Below are positions 55,316 to 64,000 of a stretch of DNA of 64,000 nucleotides, piece by piece. Within the stretch, counting starts at the first letter, position 1. Every line of letters begins with the position of its first letter. Source of the stretch: Roseibium aggregatum (lineage in GTDB: Bacteria; Pseudomonadota; Alphaproteobacteria; Rhizobiales; Stappiaceae); contig NZ_JABFCZ010000009.1 of assembly GCF_014692675.1 (NCBI RefSeq), positions 62,001 to 126,000 of the forward strand. The letters run 5' to 3'. The position numbers and the translations under genes are program-made. A model generated the notes under the pieces. The model did no database searches. It saw only the letters and a list, made by a program, of their open reading frames with translations, and had not been told where the DNA came from.

Positions 55316-56356
55316 ATGACCGCACTCAAGGCGACCGACATCGACAGGTTCCTTGCCAAGCCGCCGGCCCATGGCGGCGTCGTGCTGATCTACGGGCCGG
55401 ATACGGGTCTTGTCTCGGAACGGGCCACGAGCCTGGTCGCAAAGGCCTCCGAGGGCGACGACGATCCGTTCAATCTGATCAAGCTCGACGGCGCCGATGT
55501 CGCCTCCGATCCGGAGCGGCTGATCGACGAAGCCCTGACCGTTCCGCTCTTCGGCGGCCGGCGGATCATCTGGATCCGCGATACCGGCGGAAAATCGCTC
55601 GATAGTGCCCTGAAACCGGTTCTGAAGCTCGACGACTGCCCGTCCCTGATCGTTCTGGAGGCCGGCGATCTCAAGAAGGGCGCCGGCCTGCGCAAGCTGA
55701 TCGAGGCGGACAGGAAGGCCTATGCCCTGCCCTGTTACGCGGATACCGAACGCAGCATCGATCACCTGATCGATCAGGAAACCCGCGAAGCGAACCTGAC
55801 GATCACACGGGAGGCACGCGCGGCCCTGCACGGCCTTCTCGGCGGCGATCGCATGGCAAGCCGCGGCGAGTTGAAAAAACTCTGCCTCTACGCGCTCGGC
55901 AAGGGCAAGATCGACAGTGACGACGTGGAGGCTATTATCGGCGACGCTTCGGCGTTCGAGCTGTCCGAGCTGATCGACGCCGCCGCCCTCGGCGACCTTG
56001 CAACGCTCGACCACGGGTTGGAACGCCTGACGGCGGCCGGTTCCAATGCCTCGGTGATTGCCGGACGGGCCTTGAAGCATTTTCAGGACCTGCACCGCAT
56101 GCGCGCCGATCTCGACCGCGGCAGGAACGCCACCCAGATCGTCGACAGTCAGCGCCCGCCTGTGTTCTTCAAGCGAAAGGCGGGTCTTGCCCGCCAGATC
56201 CAGATCTGGTCGTCAGCGGATCTGGAAAAGGCCATGGAGCGCTTGGCCGAAGCCATGCGCGTGTCCCGCCTGAACGCAGCCCTCGGCGTTCCCGTCCTCT
56301 CCGAAACGCTCCTGGTCCTGGGCCGCGTCGCCGCCAGCCGCGGCCGGCGGCGGTAA
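55316..56356 (+). CDS. holA: DNA polymerase III subunit delta
   Basis: A 346-residue clamp-loader subunit. The N-terminal AAA+-like domain is VVLIYGPDTGLVSERATSLV, LPCYADTERSIDHLIDQETR follows in the middle domain and the C-terminal collar domain is helical. Delta opens the beta clamp. It starts three bases after the lptE stop and is the last gene of the leuS-lptE-holA run; a REPIN-like repeat lies beyond. Confidence 0.93.
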   Translation: MTALKATDIDRFLAKPPAHGGVVLIYGPDTGLVSERATSLVAKASEGDDDPFNLIKLDGADVASDPERLIDEALTVPLFGGRRIIWIRDTGGKSLDSALKPVLKLDDCPSLIVLEAGDLKKGAGLRKLIEADRKAYALPCYADTERSIDHLIDQETREANLTITREARAALHGLLGGDRMASRGELKKLCLYALGKGKIDSDDVEAIIGDASAFELSELIDAAALGDLATLDHGLERLTAAGSNASVIAGRALKHFQDLHRMRADLDRGRNATQIVDSQRPPVFFKRKAGLARQIQIWSSADLEKAMERLAEAMRVSRLNAALGVPVLSETLLVLGRVAASRGRRR

Positions 56357-56377
56357 CGGATTAGCCAAATTCTCTGC

Positions 56378-56489
56378 CGTCATGCCCGGACGAGATCCGG
56401 GCATCCATGGCGTTTTCCTGCCCTACGGCAAAGCTGTTCTCAATGGAGAAGTACCGGCATGGATGCCATGGTCGAGCCATGGCATGACG
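56378..56489. repeat. REPIN-like inverted pair after holA
   Basis: Left unit CGTCATGCCCGG, a short loop and CCGGGCATCCATG (56378-56410). Right unit, inverted: CATGGATGCCATGG to CCATGGCATGACG (56458-56489). In each unit the stem bases differ (CCCGG against CATGG) yet each pairs with itself, which is compensatory change. End motifs CGTCATGCC and GGCATCCATG are identical. It lies between the convergent holA and parB genes. Confidence 0.7.
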
Positions 56490-56572
56490 ATTGGTATTGG
56501 AGGCATTATTCGAGCCCCAACCCGGCTTCGCAGAGTAGTTACGGCTGCGAATCGAGTCTTGGGATTCAAGGC

Positions 56573-57484
56573 CTAGCGGGTTTCGACGCCCAGCTTGCGG
56601 CACAGCTCGTCAAGCTGTTCCAGCGACGTGTACTTGATCTTGAGATCGCCTGACTCCTTGCCCGGCTTGTGTCCTACGGACACCTTCAGGCCCAGAGTGT
56701 CGGTCAGGCGCTTTTCCAGGGCCTTGGTATCGGCATCCTTGTCCGCCTTGGCCGCAGACGTCTTCGCACCGCCCTTCAGTTTCGTCAGGGCTTCCGGGTC
56801 CTGGGCGAGCTTTTCCGCGTCGCGCACGGTCAGGCCTTTTTCGACGATAATCTCTGCCAAAGCGGCCGGGTCGTCGACGGTGATCAACGCCCGGGCGTGG
56901 CCGGCGGTCAAAAGCCCCTCGGCCAGGTAATCCTTGACCGAATTCGGCAGTTTCAGCAGGCGCATGGTGTTGGCCACATGGCTGCGGCTCTTGCCGATCA
57001 CCTTGGCAAGCTGTCCCTGGCTGTAATCGAACTCCGCCGTCAGCTGCTCGTAGCCCATGGCTTCTTCGATCGGATTGAGATCGGCGCGCTGGACGTTTTC
57101 GATAATCGCAATCTCGAGCGCTTCCTGATCGGTCACGTCCCGGATGATGATCGGCGCCTCGTGCAGCCCTGCCCGCTGGGCCGCCCGCCAGCGGCGTTCG
57201 CCGGCGATGATTTCGTAGCGGTCTGTCTTTCCCGCCGCCGGCCGAACCAGGATCGGCTGAATGATCCCCTTTGCCTTAAGGGATTCCGACAGATCCGCCA
57301 GGTCCTTTTCGGTAAAGGTCTTGCGAGGATTGCGCGGGTTGGGCTCCAGGTGCTCGATCGGCACCTTGCGAGTATCCCGCGGCGGCGTCCGTTCAGGTGC
57401 GGATCCCGGAGTAGGAGCCGCCTCGCCGATCAAAGCCGCGAGACCGCGCCCCAAACGTTTGTTCTTGCCGCCTTCATCCGCCAT
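56573..57484 (-). CDS. parB: Chromosome partition protein ParB
   Basis: A 303-residue CTPase and parS-binding protein. Residues 36-130 form the ParB/Srx domain with the CTP motif GERRWRA (95-101) and IENVQRADLNPIEEA; the helix-turn-helix region GQLAKVIGKSRSHVANTMRLL (about 155-175) reads parS. The C-terminal dimer domain ends in SLEQLDELCRKLG. It is downstream of parA on the same strand after an unusually long 110-base gap with a hairpin. Three parS-like sites lie within 5 kb. Confidence 0.97.
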   Translation of the reverse strand: MADEGGKNKRLGRGLAALIGEAAPTPGSAPERTPPRDTRKVPIEHLEPNPRNPRKTFTEKDLADLSESLKAKGIIQPILVRPAAGKTDRYEIIAGERRWRAAQRAGLHEAPIIIRDVTDQEALEIAIIENVQRADLNPIEEAMGYEQLTAEFDYSQGQLAKVIGKSRSHVANTMRLLKLPNSVKDYLAEGLLTAGHARALITVDDPAALAEIIVEKGLTVRDAEKLAQDPEALTKLKGGAKTSAAKADKDADTKALEKRLTDTLGLKVSVGHKPGKESGDLKIKYTSLEQLDELCRKLGVETR

Positions 57485-57540
57485 GCCGCACCTGTTTTTC
57501 TTTTTATTTCAATAAGTTATTTAGATACCTTCCGATCCGT

Positions 57541-57561
57541 CCAAGGGCTGAGCACCCTTGG
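57541..57561 (-). promoter_or_regulatory. Hairpin in the parA-parB gap
   Basis: CCAAGGG (57541-57547) and CCCTTGG (57555-57561) form a perfect seven-pair stem with a seven-base loop, with weaker flanking pairing (TCCGATCCG against CGGATCCGA). Between it and parB lies an A/T-rich stretch with alternating TTATT and AATAA blocks (57504-57521). It may reduce or attenuate read-through so that parA and parB are made in different amounts, or the A/T-rich part may be a parB promoter. Confidence 0.45.
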
Positions 57562-57594
57562 GTCAATTCGGATCCGATTCATTTGTCGCTGCGG

Positions 57595-58419
57595 TCAGGC
57601 CGCAACCCGCCGCAGCTCGCGTTCCCGCTGGATAATCTCCGATGCAAGGCGAAGATAAGCCTGGCTGCCGGAACATTTCAGATCGTAAAGCAAGGCCGGC
57701 TTGCCGTAGGACGGCGCCTCGGAAATGCGGACGTTGCGCGGAATGATCGTTTCGTAGACCGCATCCCCCATGGTTTCGCGCACATCCGCGACCACCTGGC
57801 TAGAGAGGTTGTTGCGGCTGTCGTACATGGTCAGCACGATGCCGTGGATCGTCAGTTCCGGGTTGAGCGCATTACGCACCTGCTCGACGGTGCTGAGCAG
57901 CTGGCTGAGGCCTTCAAGCGCGAAGAACTCGCATTGCAGCGGCACCAGGATCGAATGGGAAGCCGACAGCGCGTTGATCGTCAGCAGGTTCAGGGACGGC
58001 GGACAATCGACCAGAACATAGGTAAAGCCCGCGTCGTGAAACAGATCGGACCGGGTGAACTGCTCGATGGCATTGCGCAGACGGAACGCCCGGTCACCAC
58101 TGGAGGCGATTTCCAGTTCGAGGCCGAGCAGATCCATGGTCGACGGCGCAACCCACAGCCGCGGGACGGCCGTGTCCTTGATCGCCTCTTCCAGCGAACA
58201 GTCGCCGCTCAGGACATCGTAGGTCGAAAGACCGCGGTCCCGGCGCTCGATCCCCAGGCCTGTGGATGCGTTCCCCTGCGGGTCGAGGTCAATGACCAGA
58301 ACCTTTTCGCCGATTGCGGCAAGCGCGGTTCCCAGATTGATGGCTGTCGTGGTTTTCCCGACGCCGCCTTTCTGATTGGCGAGAGCAAGCACACGCGGAG
58401 ACTCTGGAAGCATGCTCAT
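57595..58419 (-). CDS. parA: Chromosome partition ATPase ParA
   Basis: A 274-residue deviant-Walker ATPase. The P-loop is NQKGGVGKTTTAINLG (signature Lys17, P-loop Lys22), followed by VLVIDLDPQGNAS and VLVDCPPSLNLLTINAL. ParA patterns on the nucleoid and drags ParB-parS complexes apart. Its ATG shares a base with the rsmG stop (TGATG), so translation is coupled. An ATG at 58413 is an alternative start. parB follows after 110 bases. Confidence 0.97.
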   Translation of the reverse strand: MSMLPESPRVLALANQKGGVGKTTTAINLGTALAAIGEKVLVIDLDPQGNASTGLGIERRDRGLSTYDVLSGDCSLEEAIKDTAVPRLWVAPSTMDLLGLELEIASSGDRAFRLRNAIEQFTRSDLFHDAGFTYVLVDCPPSLNLLTINALSASHSILVPLQCEFFALEGLSQLLSTVEQVRNALNPELTIHGIVLTMYDSRNNLSSQVVADVRETMGDAVYETIIPRNVRISEAPSYGKPALLYDLKCSGSQAYLRLASEIIQRERELRRVAA

Positions 58420-59090
58420 CAGGCGACACCTTCCTGGTTAGGCCGGGCGGAAATATTGGAAAGAAGAAGCATCCGGCTCGTTGGATCAATGAGACTTTTC
58501 TTTTCTACCAGATCGAATGTCCAAGTGTGAGACGCTTCGTTAATCTCCCGTTGAAAATCTTGACCTTTGTGGAAAACAGCGGTCGCCCCTTGCCTCGTAA
58601 ACGGTTCTGAAAGCTTCAATAACAGATCCAGCGAGGCAAGCGCGCGGGCGGAGACGGCATCAACCGGGCCTTGGCGCCATTCTTTCGCAACCGATTCGAT
58701 TCTTCCCGGATGGACCGTGCCTTTTGACCCGGTCTCGCGCAGGGCCGTGCGCAGGAAGGCGGCCTTGCGCTGGTTGCTCTCGATCAGATGAACATGGGCG
58801 TCCGGCACATCGGCCAACAGAATGGCCGTAACGATACCGGGAAAGCCCCCGCCGCTGCCGATATCCACCCAGGTCTTCGCACTCGGAAAGTTCCATTGGG
58901 TCTGCAGGCTGTCGACCACATGCCGGACCCAGATATCGGGAATGGTCGACGGCGCGATCAGGTTCTGCGCCGGCTGCCACTTCAGGACCAGGTCGACATA
59001 GATCTGCAGGCGTTCCACAGTTTCACGTGAAACATCCCCATACTTATGCACAATCTGTGCAGTGTGGTTCAGCTCGGGCACCCTTGCCAT
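58419..59090 (-). CDS. rsmG: 16S rRNA (guanine-N7) methyltransferase RsmG
   Basis: A 223-residue enzyme (formerly GidB) that makes m7G527 in 16S rRNA. The SAM loop is WVDIGSGGGFPGIVTAI; LIESNQRKAAFLRTAL and VSARALASLDLLLKL follow. Codons 19-24 (DVSRET) contain a parS-like site, as in many bacteria. Start is the ATG at 59090, which shares a base with the mnmG stop (TGATG). It lies in the mnmG-rsmG-parA-parB run. Confidence 0.96.
   Translation of the reverse strand: MARVPELNHTAQIVHKYGDVSRETVERLQIYVDLVLKWQPAQNLIAPSTIPDIWVRHVVDSLQTQWNFPSAKTWVDIGSGGGFPGIVTAILLADVPDAHVHLIESNQRKAAFLRTALRETGSKGTVHPGRIESVAKEWRQGPVDAVSARALASLDLLLKLSEPFTRQGATAVFHKGQDFQREINEASHTWTFDLVEKKSLIDPTSRMLLLSNISARPNQEGVA
59019..59034. 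other. parS-like site inside rsmG
   Basis: AGTTTCACGTGAAACA matches the parS consensus TGTTTCACGTGAAACA at 15 of 16 positions. It encodes residues 19-24 of RsmG and lies about 1.5 kb from parB, so it is very likely a ParB loading site. Confidence 0.88.
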
Positions 59091-60970
59091 CAAGCCGCAC
59101 CTTTGCGCGGCTGAAGGCGTTTGACGTGAGACAGAAGCAGGGTCAGCGCCGCAGGCGTCATACCTTCCATGCGCGACGCCTGGGCCAGCGTGGATGGCCG
59201 GACCGTTTCAAGCTTCTGCTTCACCTCGTTGGAAAGACCCGCCAGCGCATTGAAATCGAAGTCCTCCGGGATCGCCAGGGCCTCGTCCCGTTTCAAGGCT
59301 TCGATGTCGGCCGCCTGCCGCTCCAGATAAACGGCATAAAGCGCGTCCGTCGCCACCTGCTCGGCTATGTCCTTTTCAATCTCACCCAGCTCCGGCCAGA
59401 GCTCTGTCAGACGATCGTAGTCCATGTCCGGATAGGACAGCAGATCGAAAGCAGTCCGGCGGATGCCATCCTGGTTGATCGGGATCCCCTTCTTTACCGC
59501 TTCGGCCGGCGTGACCGATAGGGACATCAGCAGAGCCCGAGCCTCGTCGATGGCACGCAGCTTCGTTTCGAAGGCGATTCGTCGGGTCTTTGAAACACAG
59601 CCGAGGTCCATACCGAGTGGCGTCAGCCGTTGATCCGCATTGTCCGCCCTGAGCGACAGGCGGTATTCGGCGCGCGATGTAAACATGCGATAGGGTTCGG
59701 TGATGCCGCGCGTCGTCAGATCGTCGATCATGACGCCGATATAGCCCTGGCTGCGATCGACCGTAAACGGATCGCCACCCGACGCCTTCAGCGCCGCATT
59801 GAGTCCGGCAACCAGCCCCTGCGCACCGGCTTCCTCATAACCTGTCGTCCCGTTGATCTGACCGGCCAGGAACAGGCCGTCGCATTTGTGCAGTTCCAGG
59901 GTCTGCTTCAGCTCGCGCGGATCGACATGGTCATACTCGATGGCATAACCCGGCTGGAACACCGTGACTTTCTCCAGACCCGGGATGGTCTTCAAAAAGG
60001 CAAGCTGCGCATCTTCTGGAAGCGAGGTCGAGATGCCGTTCGGATAGACGGTATGATCGTCCAGCCCCTCCGGCTCCAGAAAGATCTGATGGCCGTCCCG
60101 ATCGCCGAAGCGGACGATCTTGTCCTCGATCGACGGGCAATAGCGCGGCCCCCGCCCCTTGATCTCGCCGGAATACATGGCCGAGCGGGACAGGTTGTCC
60201 CGGATGATCTGATGGGTCTCAGGCGTGGTCCGGGTTATATGACACGGCACCTGCGGCGTGGTGATCCTGTCCGTCAGCGTCGAGAACGGCACCGGATCCT
60301 CATCGCCCGGCTGCTCCTCGAGAAGATCCCAATTGATCGTCCGGCCATCGAGCCGTGCCGGCGTGCCCGTCTTCAGGCGGCCGAGCTGCAGACCCAGTTC
60401 TTCGAGCGACAGCGACAGGCCCATCGCAGGCTCCTCGCCCGATCGCCCCGCCGGGATTTTTTTATCTCCGATATGGATCAGTCCGCGCAAGAAGGTACCG
60501 CTGGTCAGCACGGCTGCGCCGCAGGAAATTTCCCCGCCGTTGGCGAGGACTACGGCAACGATGCGGCCATTGTCATAGACGAAACGATGCGCCTCGCCTT
60601 CGACCACATCGAGATTTTCGATCGCCGAAATTTCCGCCTGCATGGCTTCACGGTAAAGCTTGCGGTCGGCCTGGGCCCGGGGCCCGCGAACGGCCGGACC
60701 CTTGCGCCGGTTGAGAAGCCGGAACTGAATCCCCGCCCTGTCGGCGACCCGGCCCATGAGCCCGTCGAGCGCATCGATCTCGCGGACGAGATGGCCCTTG
60801 CCGAGACCGCCGATTGCCGGATTGCACGACATCACCCCGATGGTATCGAAGCGATGGGTGACGAGAGCGGTGCGTGCGCCTAAGCGCGCGGAAGCCGCCG
60901 CCGCCTCGCAGCCGGCATGACCGCCACCGATCACGACCACATCATATGTCAGCTTCTGTTCGCTCATCAT
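59090..60970 (-). CDS. mnmG: tRNA U34 carboxymethylaminomethyl-modification FAD protein MnmG
   Basis: A 626-residue FAD protein that works with MnmE on U34 of tRNAs. The FAD motif is [20 protein letters not shown] at the N-terminus; [21 protein letters not shown] and the Cys in [16 protein letters not shown]-flanking regions follow, with the helical C-terminal domain for MnmE contact. Similarity starts at the paired ATGs 60970/60967, not at 61012. Its stop overlaps rsmG by one base, coupling the two. mnmE lies upstream across a parS-containing gap. Confidence 0.97.
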   Translation of the reverse strand: MMSEQKLTYDVVVIGGGHAGCEAAAASARLGARTALVTHRFDTIGVMSCNPAIGGLGKGHLVREIDALDGLMGRVADRAGIQFRLLNRRKGPAVRGPRAQADRKLYREAMQAEISAIENLDVVEGEAHRFVYDNGRIVAVVLANGGEISCGAAVLTSGTFLRGLIHIGDKKIPAGRSGEEPAMGLSLSLEELGLQLGRLKTGTPARLDGRTINWDLLEEQPGDEDPVPFSTLTDRITTPQVPCHITRTTPETHQIIRDNLSRSAMYSGEIKGRGPRYCPSIEDKIVRFGDRDGHQIFLEPEGLDDHTVYPNGISTSLPEDAQLAFLKTIPGLEKVTVFQPGYAIEYDHVDPRELKQTLELHKCDGLFLAGQINGTTGYEEAGAQGLVAGLNAALKASGGDPFTVDRSQGYIGVMIDDLTTRGITEPYRMFTSRAEYRLSLRADNADQRLTPLGMDLGCVSKTRRIAFETKLRAIDEARALLMSLSVTPAEAVKKGIPINQDGIRRTAFDLLSYPDMDYDRLTELWPELGEIEKDIAEQVATDALYAVYLERQAADIEALKRDEALAIPEDFDFNALAGLSNEVKQKLETVRPSTLAQASRMEGMTPAALTLLLSHVKRLQPRKGAA

Positions 60971-61202
60971 TGTCACCGTGCCCGAGATCCATCTGCTCTC
61001 GAACCGCCTCACGCTCTCTTTTTAGAAACCATCCTGCGCGCCTCTTTATCATATCAGGCCGGACAGGAAATGAACGCGCCTTCTAAGTGGCGCCAATCTT
61101 TGGCGACCTTATAAGGGTCCCGGGAATTCAGGTCAAAGACAAACGGCACCCGCCCGCCTCCGTTAACCGGGGGCAGATTCTTCCAATGTCGAACCTCATG
61201 AA

Positions 61203-61218
61203 TGATTCACGTGAAACA
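61203..61218. other. parS-like site between mnmG and mnmE
   Basis: TGATTCACGTGAAACA differs from the consensus parS at one base (third position). It is in the gap between mnmE and mnmG, 57 bases from an identical copy. The central TTCACGTGAA palindrome is intact, so ParB binding is expected. Confidence 0.85.
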
Positions 61219-61259
61219 CGTTCCGGTTCAGAATCGATCCTTGGATTCCTTAGGAAAAG

Positions 61260-61275
61260 TGATTCACGTGAAACA
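61260..61275. other. Second intergenic parS-like site
   Basis: TGATTCACGTGAAACA, identical to the copy at 61203, ends two bases from the mnmE stop codon. The 17-base string including the following C is shared by both, pointing to duplication or common selection. Confidence 0.85.
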
Positions 61276-61277
61276 CC

Positions 61278-62627
61278 TCACTTGCCGATGCAGAAGTCCC
61301 GGAAGATCACATCGAGCAGATCCTCCACATCGATCCGCCCGGTGATCCGCCCAAGCGCATCCGCCGCCCGGCGCAGATCCTCGGCACGAAGTTCCAGCGG
61401 CAGACCGGCACTGGCAAGGGCATCGGACAAGGCCTGCTGACATTCGATCAGGTAATGGCGGTGCCTTTGACGGGTCGCCAGCGGCTCCTCGCCAATGGAG
61501 ATCGTTTCTTTGGCGAAACTCGAAAGCCGGTTTAACAACGGCTCCATTCCGCCTGCCGATTTAACAGAACAAGGAATTTCAAGGATTGTTCCGGAAGAGT
61601 CTCGTTCCGGAAGAGTCTCAAGATCGGTCTTCGTCCGAACCGTCCAGACCGGAACCCATTCATGAATGGTGGCCGGCAAACCGGCTTCCGGATCATCCGC
61701 TTCGATCCCGCCAGGCTCGACGGCCCATAAAATAAGGTCCGCCGTTTCTCCGCGCTCCCGTGCGCGCCGGATCCCTTCCCGCTCCACCACGCCTTCCGTC
61801 TGCCGCAGCCCCGCCGTATCGACCAGGGTGACCGGATAGCCTTCGAGGTCCAGATGCACCTCGATCACGTCCCGGGTGGTCCCTGCTTCCTCGGTCACGA
61901 TGGCGACATCCCGTCCGGCGATGGCATTCAGTAGGCTCGACTTGCCGGCGTTCGGCGCGCCCATGAGGACGACCTGCAATCCGCTCCGCAGTCGCTCTCC
62001 GCTTCTGGACCTCGCCAGATGACCCCCGATCTCGTTGATCAGGATCTGTCCCTCGGCCCAGATCTCGTCCGCGACACTGCCGGGCACATCCTCCTCGTCG
62101 GCGAAATCGAAGTCCGCCTCGATCATCGCCCGCATGTGGATCAGCCGGTCCCGCCAGTCATCATAGAGCTCACCGAGTGCTCCACCCATCTGGCGCAGCG
62201 CCTGGATTCGTTGGGCTTCGGTTTCAGCCGCAATCAGATCGGCCAGTCCCTCCACCTCGGTCAGGTCCATCCGTCCGGCCTCGAAGGCGCGACGGGTGAA
62301 CTCCCCCGCCTCCGCCGGCCGGCAATTGTCCATGCGGGACAGCACCTCGAGCACGGCCGCGACAACGGCCCTACCGCCGTGGCACTGCAGCTCGACCACA
62401 TCCTCTCCGGTAAAGCTTGCCGGTCCCTCGAAGACAAGGACAAGGGCCTCGTCCAGCATGTCGTCGGTCACCGGATCGCAGAGCTCCCGGACGGCGGCAA
62501 ATCGGGGCTCCGGCACGTCCCCGCAAATCAGGCGCAGGATATCAATGGCGTCGGGCCCGGAAATCCGGATCACCGCGACGCCGGACGGGACCGCACCGCT
62601 TGAAAGCGCAAAGATCGTTTCAGCCAT
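61278..62627 (-). CDS. mnmE: tRNA-modification GTPase MnmE
   Basis: A 449-residue GTPase. The N-terminal folate-binding domain (MAETIFALSSGAVPSGVAVIR) is followed by helical parts and the G domain with VVLMGAPNAGKSSLLNAIAG, the GTTRDVIE switch and LVDTAGLRQTEG. The C-terminus ends in FCIGK, the MnmE Cys motif. It modifies U34 with MnmG. Its gene is 307 bases upstream of mnmG on the same strand and diverges from the DUF255 gene. Confidence 0.97.
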   Translation of the reverse strand: MAETIFALSSGAVPSGVAVIRISGPDAIDILRLICGDVPEPRFAAVRELCDPVTDDMLDEALVLVFEGPASFTGEDVVELQCHGGRAVVAAVLEVLSRMDNCRPAEAGEFTRRAFEAGRMDLTEVEGLADLIAAETEAQRIQALRQMGGALGELYDDWRDRLIHMRAMIEADFDFADEEDVPGSVADEIWAEGQILINEIGGHLARSRSGERLRSGLQVVLMGAPNAGKSSLLNAIAGRDVAIVTEEAGTTRDVIEVHLDLEGYPVTLVDTAGLRQTEGVVEREGIRRARERGETADLILWAVEPGGIEADDPEAGLPATIHEWVPVWTVRTKTDLETLPERDSSGTILEIPCSVKSAGGMEPLLNRLSSFAKETISIGEEPLATRQRHRHYLIECQQALSDALASAGLPLELRAEDLRRAADALGRITGRIDVEDLLDVIFRDFCIGK

Positions 62628-62759
62628 TCACCACCAACCTGCTTGAAGCGGAACCGGACCTTCACCCCTGAAACGGCTTGCCCTGCCCGTCCGCTTCACT
62701 ACCTTCTTGTTCCAGAGAGAACCTAACCGATTCCGCCAACCAGAAAGATCCCCTTTCCG

Positions 62760-64000
62760 ATGACCGAAAACCGCCTGGCACGTTCCACCAGCCCCTACCT
62801 GCTCCAGCACAAGGACAACCCGGTCCACTGGTATCCCTGGGGCCCGGAAGCCCTTGCCGCGGCCAAGGCGGAAAACAAACCGATCCTGCTGTCGGTCGGC
62901 TATGCGGCCTGCCACTGGTGTCACGTCATGGCCCATGAAAGCTTCGAGGATGCCTCTACCGCGGAAGTCATGAACCGCCTCTTTATCAATATCAAGGTCG
63001 ATCGTGAAGAACGTCCCGACATCGACCAGATCTATATGAAGGCGCTGCATGCGCTGGGGGAACAGGGCGGCTGGCCGCTCACCATGTTCCTCACGCCGGA
63101 CGGCGAACCGTTCTGGGGCGGCACCTATTATCCGAAAGAGGCCAAGTGGGGACATCCGGCCTTCGTCGACATGCTGGAAGCCGTGTCGCGCACCTTCCAT
63201 ACGGATCGGGAACGAATCGAAACCAACCGCTCCGGCCTGCTGGAAGCCCTGAAGACGGAAATCACACCCACCGCTCCCATCGACCGAAGCCTGATGATGG
63301 CCGCCGGCGAACGGCTTCTGTCGCTCTACGATCCCGAGCATGGCGGCATCAAGGGCGCTCCGAAGTTCCCCCAGGCCTCTATTCTGGACCTCCTCTGGCG
63401 CACAGGCCTCAGGGCCGGAAACGACAAGGCCAAGGAGACCTTCCTCCATACGTTGAGACAGATCGGCAACGGCGGCATCTACGATCACCTGAAGGGCGGC
63501 ATCGCCCGCTATTCCGTCGACCATCTCTGGCTCGTTCCCCATTTCGAAAAGATGCTCTACGACAACGGCCAGTATCTCGACCATCTCGTCACCGCTTACC
63601 TCGCAACCGGCGAAGACCTGTTTCGAAACCGAATCGAGGAGACCGTCGGCTGGCTCCTGGACGAGATGCGTATGGAGGGCGGCGCCTTTGCCGCAAGCCT
63701 CGACGCAGATAGCGAAGGTGTCGAGGGCAAATTCTACGTCTGGACCGCGGACGAAATTGCGGATGTTCTCGGCGAGGAAGACGCCGCTCTTTTCGCCAAG
63801 GCCTATGACGTTTCGCCGGGCGGCAACTGGGAAGGCGTCACGATCCTCAACCGCCTGAAGGCTCCCAGCCTGTCAGCAAAGGAGGAGGCTCGCCTTGCCC
63901 GGTTGCGGAAGAAGCTCCTTGAGCGCCGCAGTGGCCGCATCAGGCCCGGCCTGGACGACAAGATCCTCGCCGACTGGAACGGCCTAACGATCGCTGCCCT
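62760..64000 (+). CDS. DUF255 / YyaL (SSP411-like) thioredoxin-domain protein, 5' part
   Basis: The first 413 codons of a gene that leaves the window. The N-terminal thioredoxin-like domain carries [18 protein letters not shown] and [16 protein letters not shown], the mark of the YyaL/SPATA20 family; a six-hairpin glycosidase-like (alpha/alpha) domain follows ([32 protein letters not shown]). Family members of about 670 residues are widespread, with unclear function; some are linked to redox or N-acyl sugar use. The start at 62760 is the first ATG before the similarity. It diverges from mnmE. Confidence 0.9.
   Translation, partial: MTENRLARSTSPYLLQHKDNPVHWYPWGPEALAAAKAENKPILLSVGYAACHWCHVMAHESFEDASTAEVMNRLFINIKVDREERPDIDQIYMKALHALGEQGGWPLTMFLTPDGEPFWGGTYYPKEAKWGHPAFVDMLEAVSRTFHTDRERIETNRSGLLEALKTEITPTAPIDRSLMMAAGERLLSLYDPEHGGIKGAPKFPQASILDLLWRTGLRAGNDKAKETFLHTLRQIGNGGIYDHLKGGIARYSVDHLWLVPHFEKMLYDNGQYLDHLVTAYLATGEDLFRNRIEETVGWLLDEMRMEGGAFAASLDADSEGVEGKFYVWTADEIADVLGEEDAALFAKAYDVSPGGNWEGVTILNRLKAPSLSAKEEARLARLRKKLLERRSGRIRPGLDDKILADWNGLTIAA

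Larger units (their letters stand above)
60971..61277. other. parS-bearing gap between mnmG and mnmE
   Basis: 307 bases without a gene. It holds the two identical parS-like sites described separately, and a CTTATAAGG motif near 61108 that could be a -10 box for mnmG, although no clear -35 was found. The rest shows nothing recognisable. Confidence 0.6.

Noticed and set aside
1-64000. Insertion sequences, prophage, CRISPR or defence islands
   Set aside because: No transposase, integrase, phage or Cas-like protein and no spaced direct repeats were seen; nearly every gene is a core or lineage-core gene.

Overview
The window is a stretch of GC-rich (roughly 60 percent) chromosome from an alphaproteobacterium, most likely a member of the Hyphomicrobiales (Rhizobiales) and possibly of the Stappiaceae/Roseibium type. 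This follows from the gene set and order: parB-parA-rsmG-mnmG-mnmE with parS sites, a 1600-residue NAD-glutamate dehydrogenase, PhaR/PhaA/PhaB, metX-metW, and a chorismate mutase-hisC-tyrC run. No ribosomal RNA, tRNA, CRISPR array, prophage or insertion sequence was seen. Coding density is high and the genes are nearly all core or lineage-core.

Layout. 1-8 kb: end of a CoA ester lyase gene and a DUF1737 gene, convergent with an aminotransferase-ftsK-lolA-ATP-grasp run on the minus strand, then an arylesterase and an SDHAF4-like gene. 7.7-15 kb: htpX, rsmB, a heparinase II/III-like gene and purH on the plus strand, then an MFS transporter. 15-27 kb: the giant NAD-glutamate dehydrogenase, a CxxC peroxidase-like protein, argC, leuD, msrQ, a lone cyclic-nucleotide-binding protein with a response regulator, an L,D-transpeptidase and a zinc peptidase. 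27-33 kb: dapF-mtaB-ftsY, then gloB-cupin on the minus strand and a methyltransferase. 33-41 kb: metX-metW, the aromatic/histidine run, a polyprenyl synthase, a CFA-synthase-like gene, mtgA and rpmF. 42-50 kb: yciB, the polyhydroxybutyrate genes, a gamma-glutamyltransferase and several small lineage-specific genes. 50-56 kb: rpmI-rplT, a YggS-family gene, and leuS-lptE-holA. 56-64 kb: the chromosome-partition and tRNA-modification cluster, ending inside a DUF255 gene.

The genes fall into a few working groups. These are envelope assembly (lolA, lptE, mtgA, ldt, dapF, yciB), division and segregation (ftsK, parAB with three parS-like sites), translation (mnmE, mnmG, mtaB, rsmB, rsmG, rpmF, rpmI, rplT, leuS, ftsY), amino-acid supply (argC, leuD, metXW, dapF, hisC, tyrC, glutamate dehydrogenase) and carbon storage (phaA, phaB, phaR). 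The parS cluster implies that the right end lies near the replication origin.

No obviously new multi-gene defence or mobile system is present. The least explained items are four intergenic elements, each built of two inverted copies of a palindromic unit (REPIN-like); a pair of tandem paralogous small proteins at 48.3-49.1 kb separated by hairpins; a hairpin in the parA-parB gap; and a structured leader in front of rpmI-rplT. Starts were chosen from Shine-Dalgarno spacing and from where family similarity begins; several use GTG or TTG.
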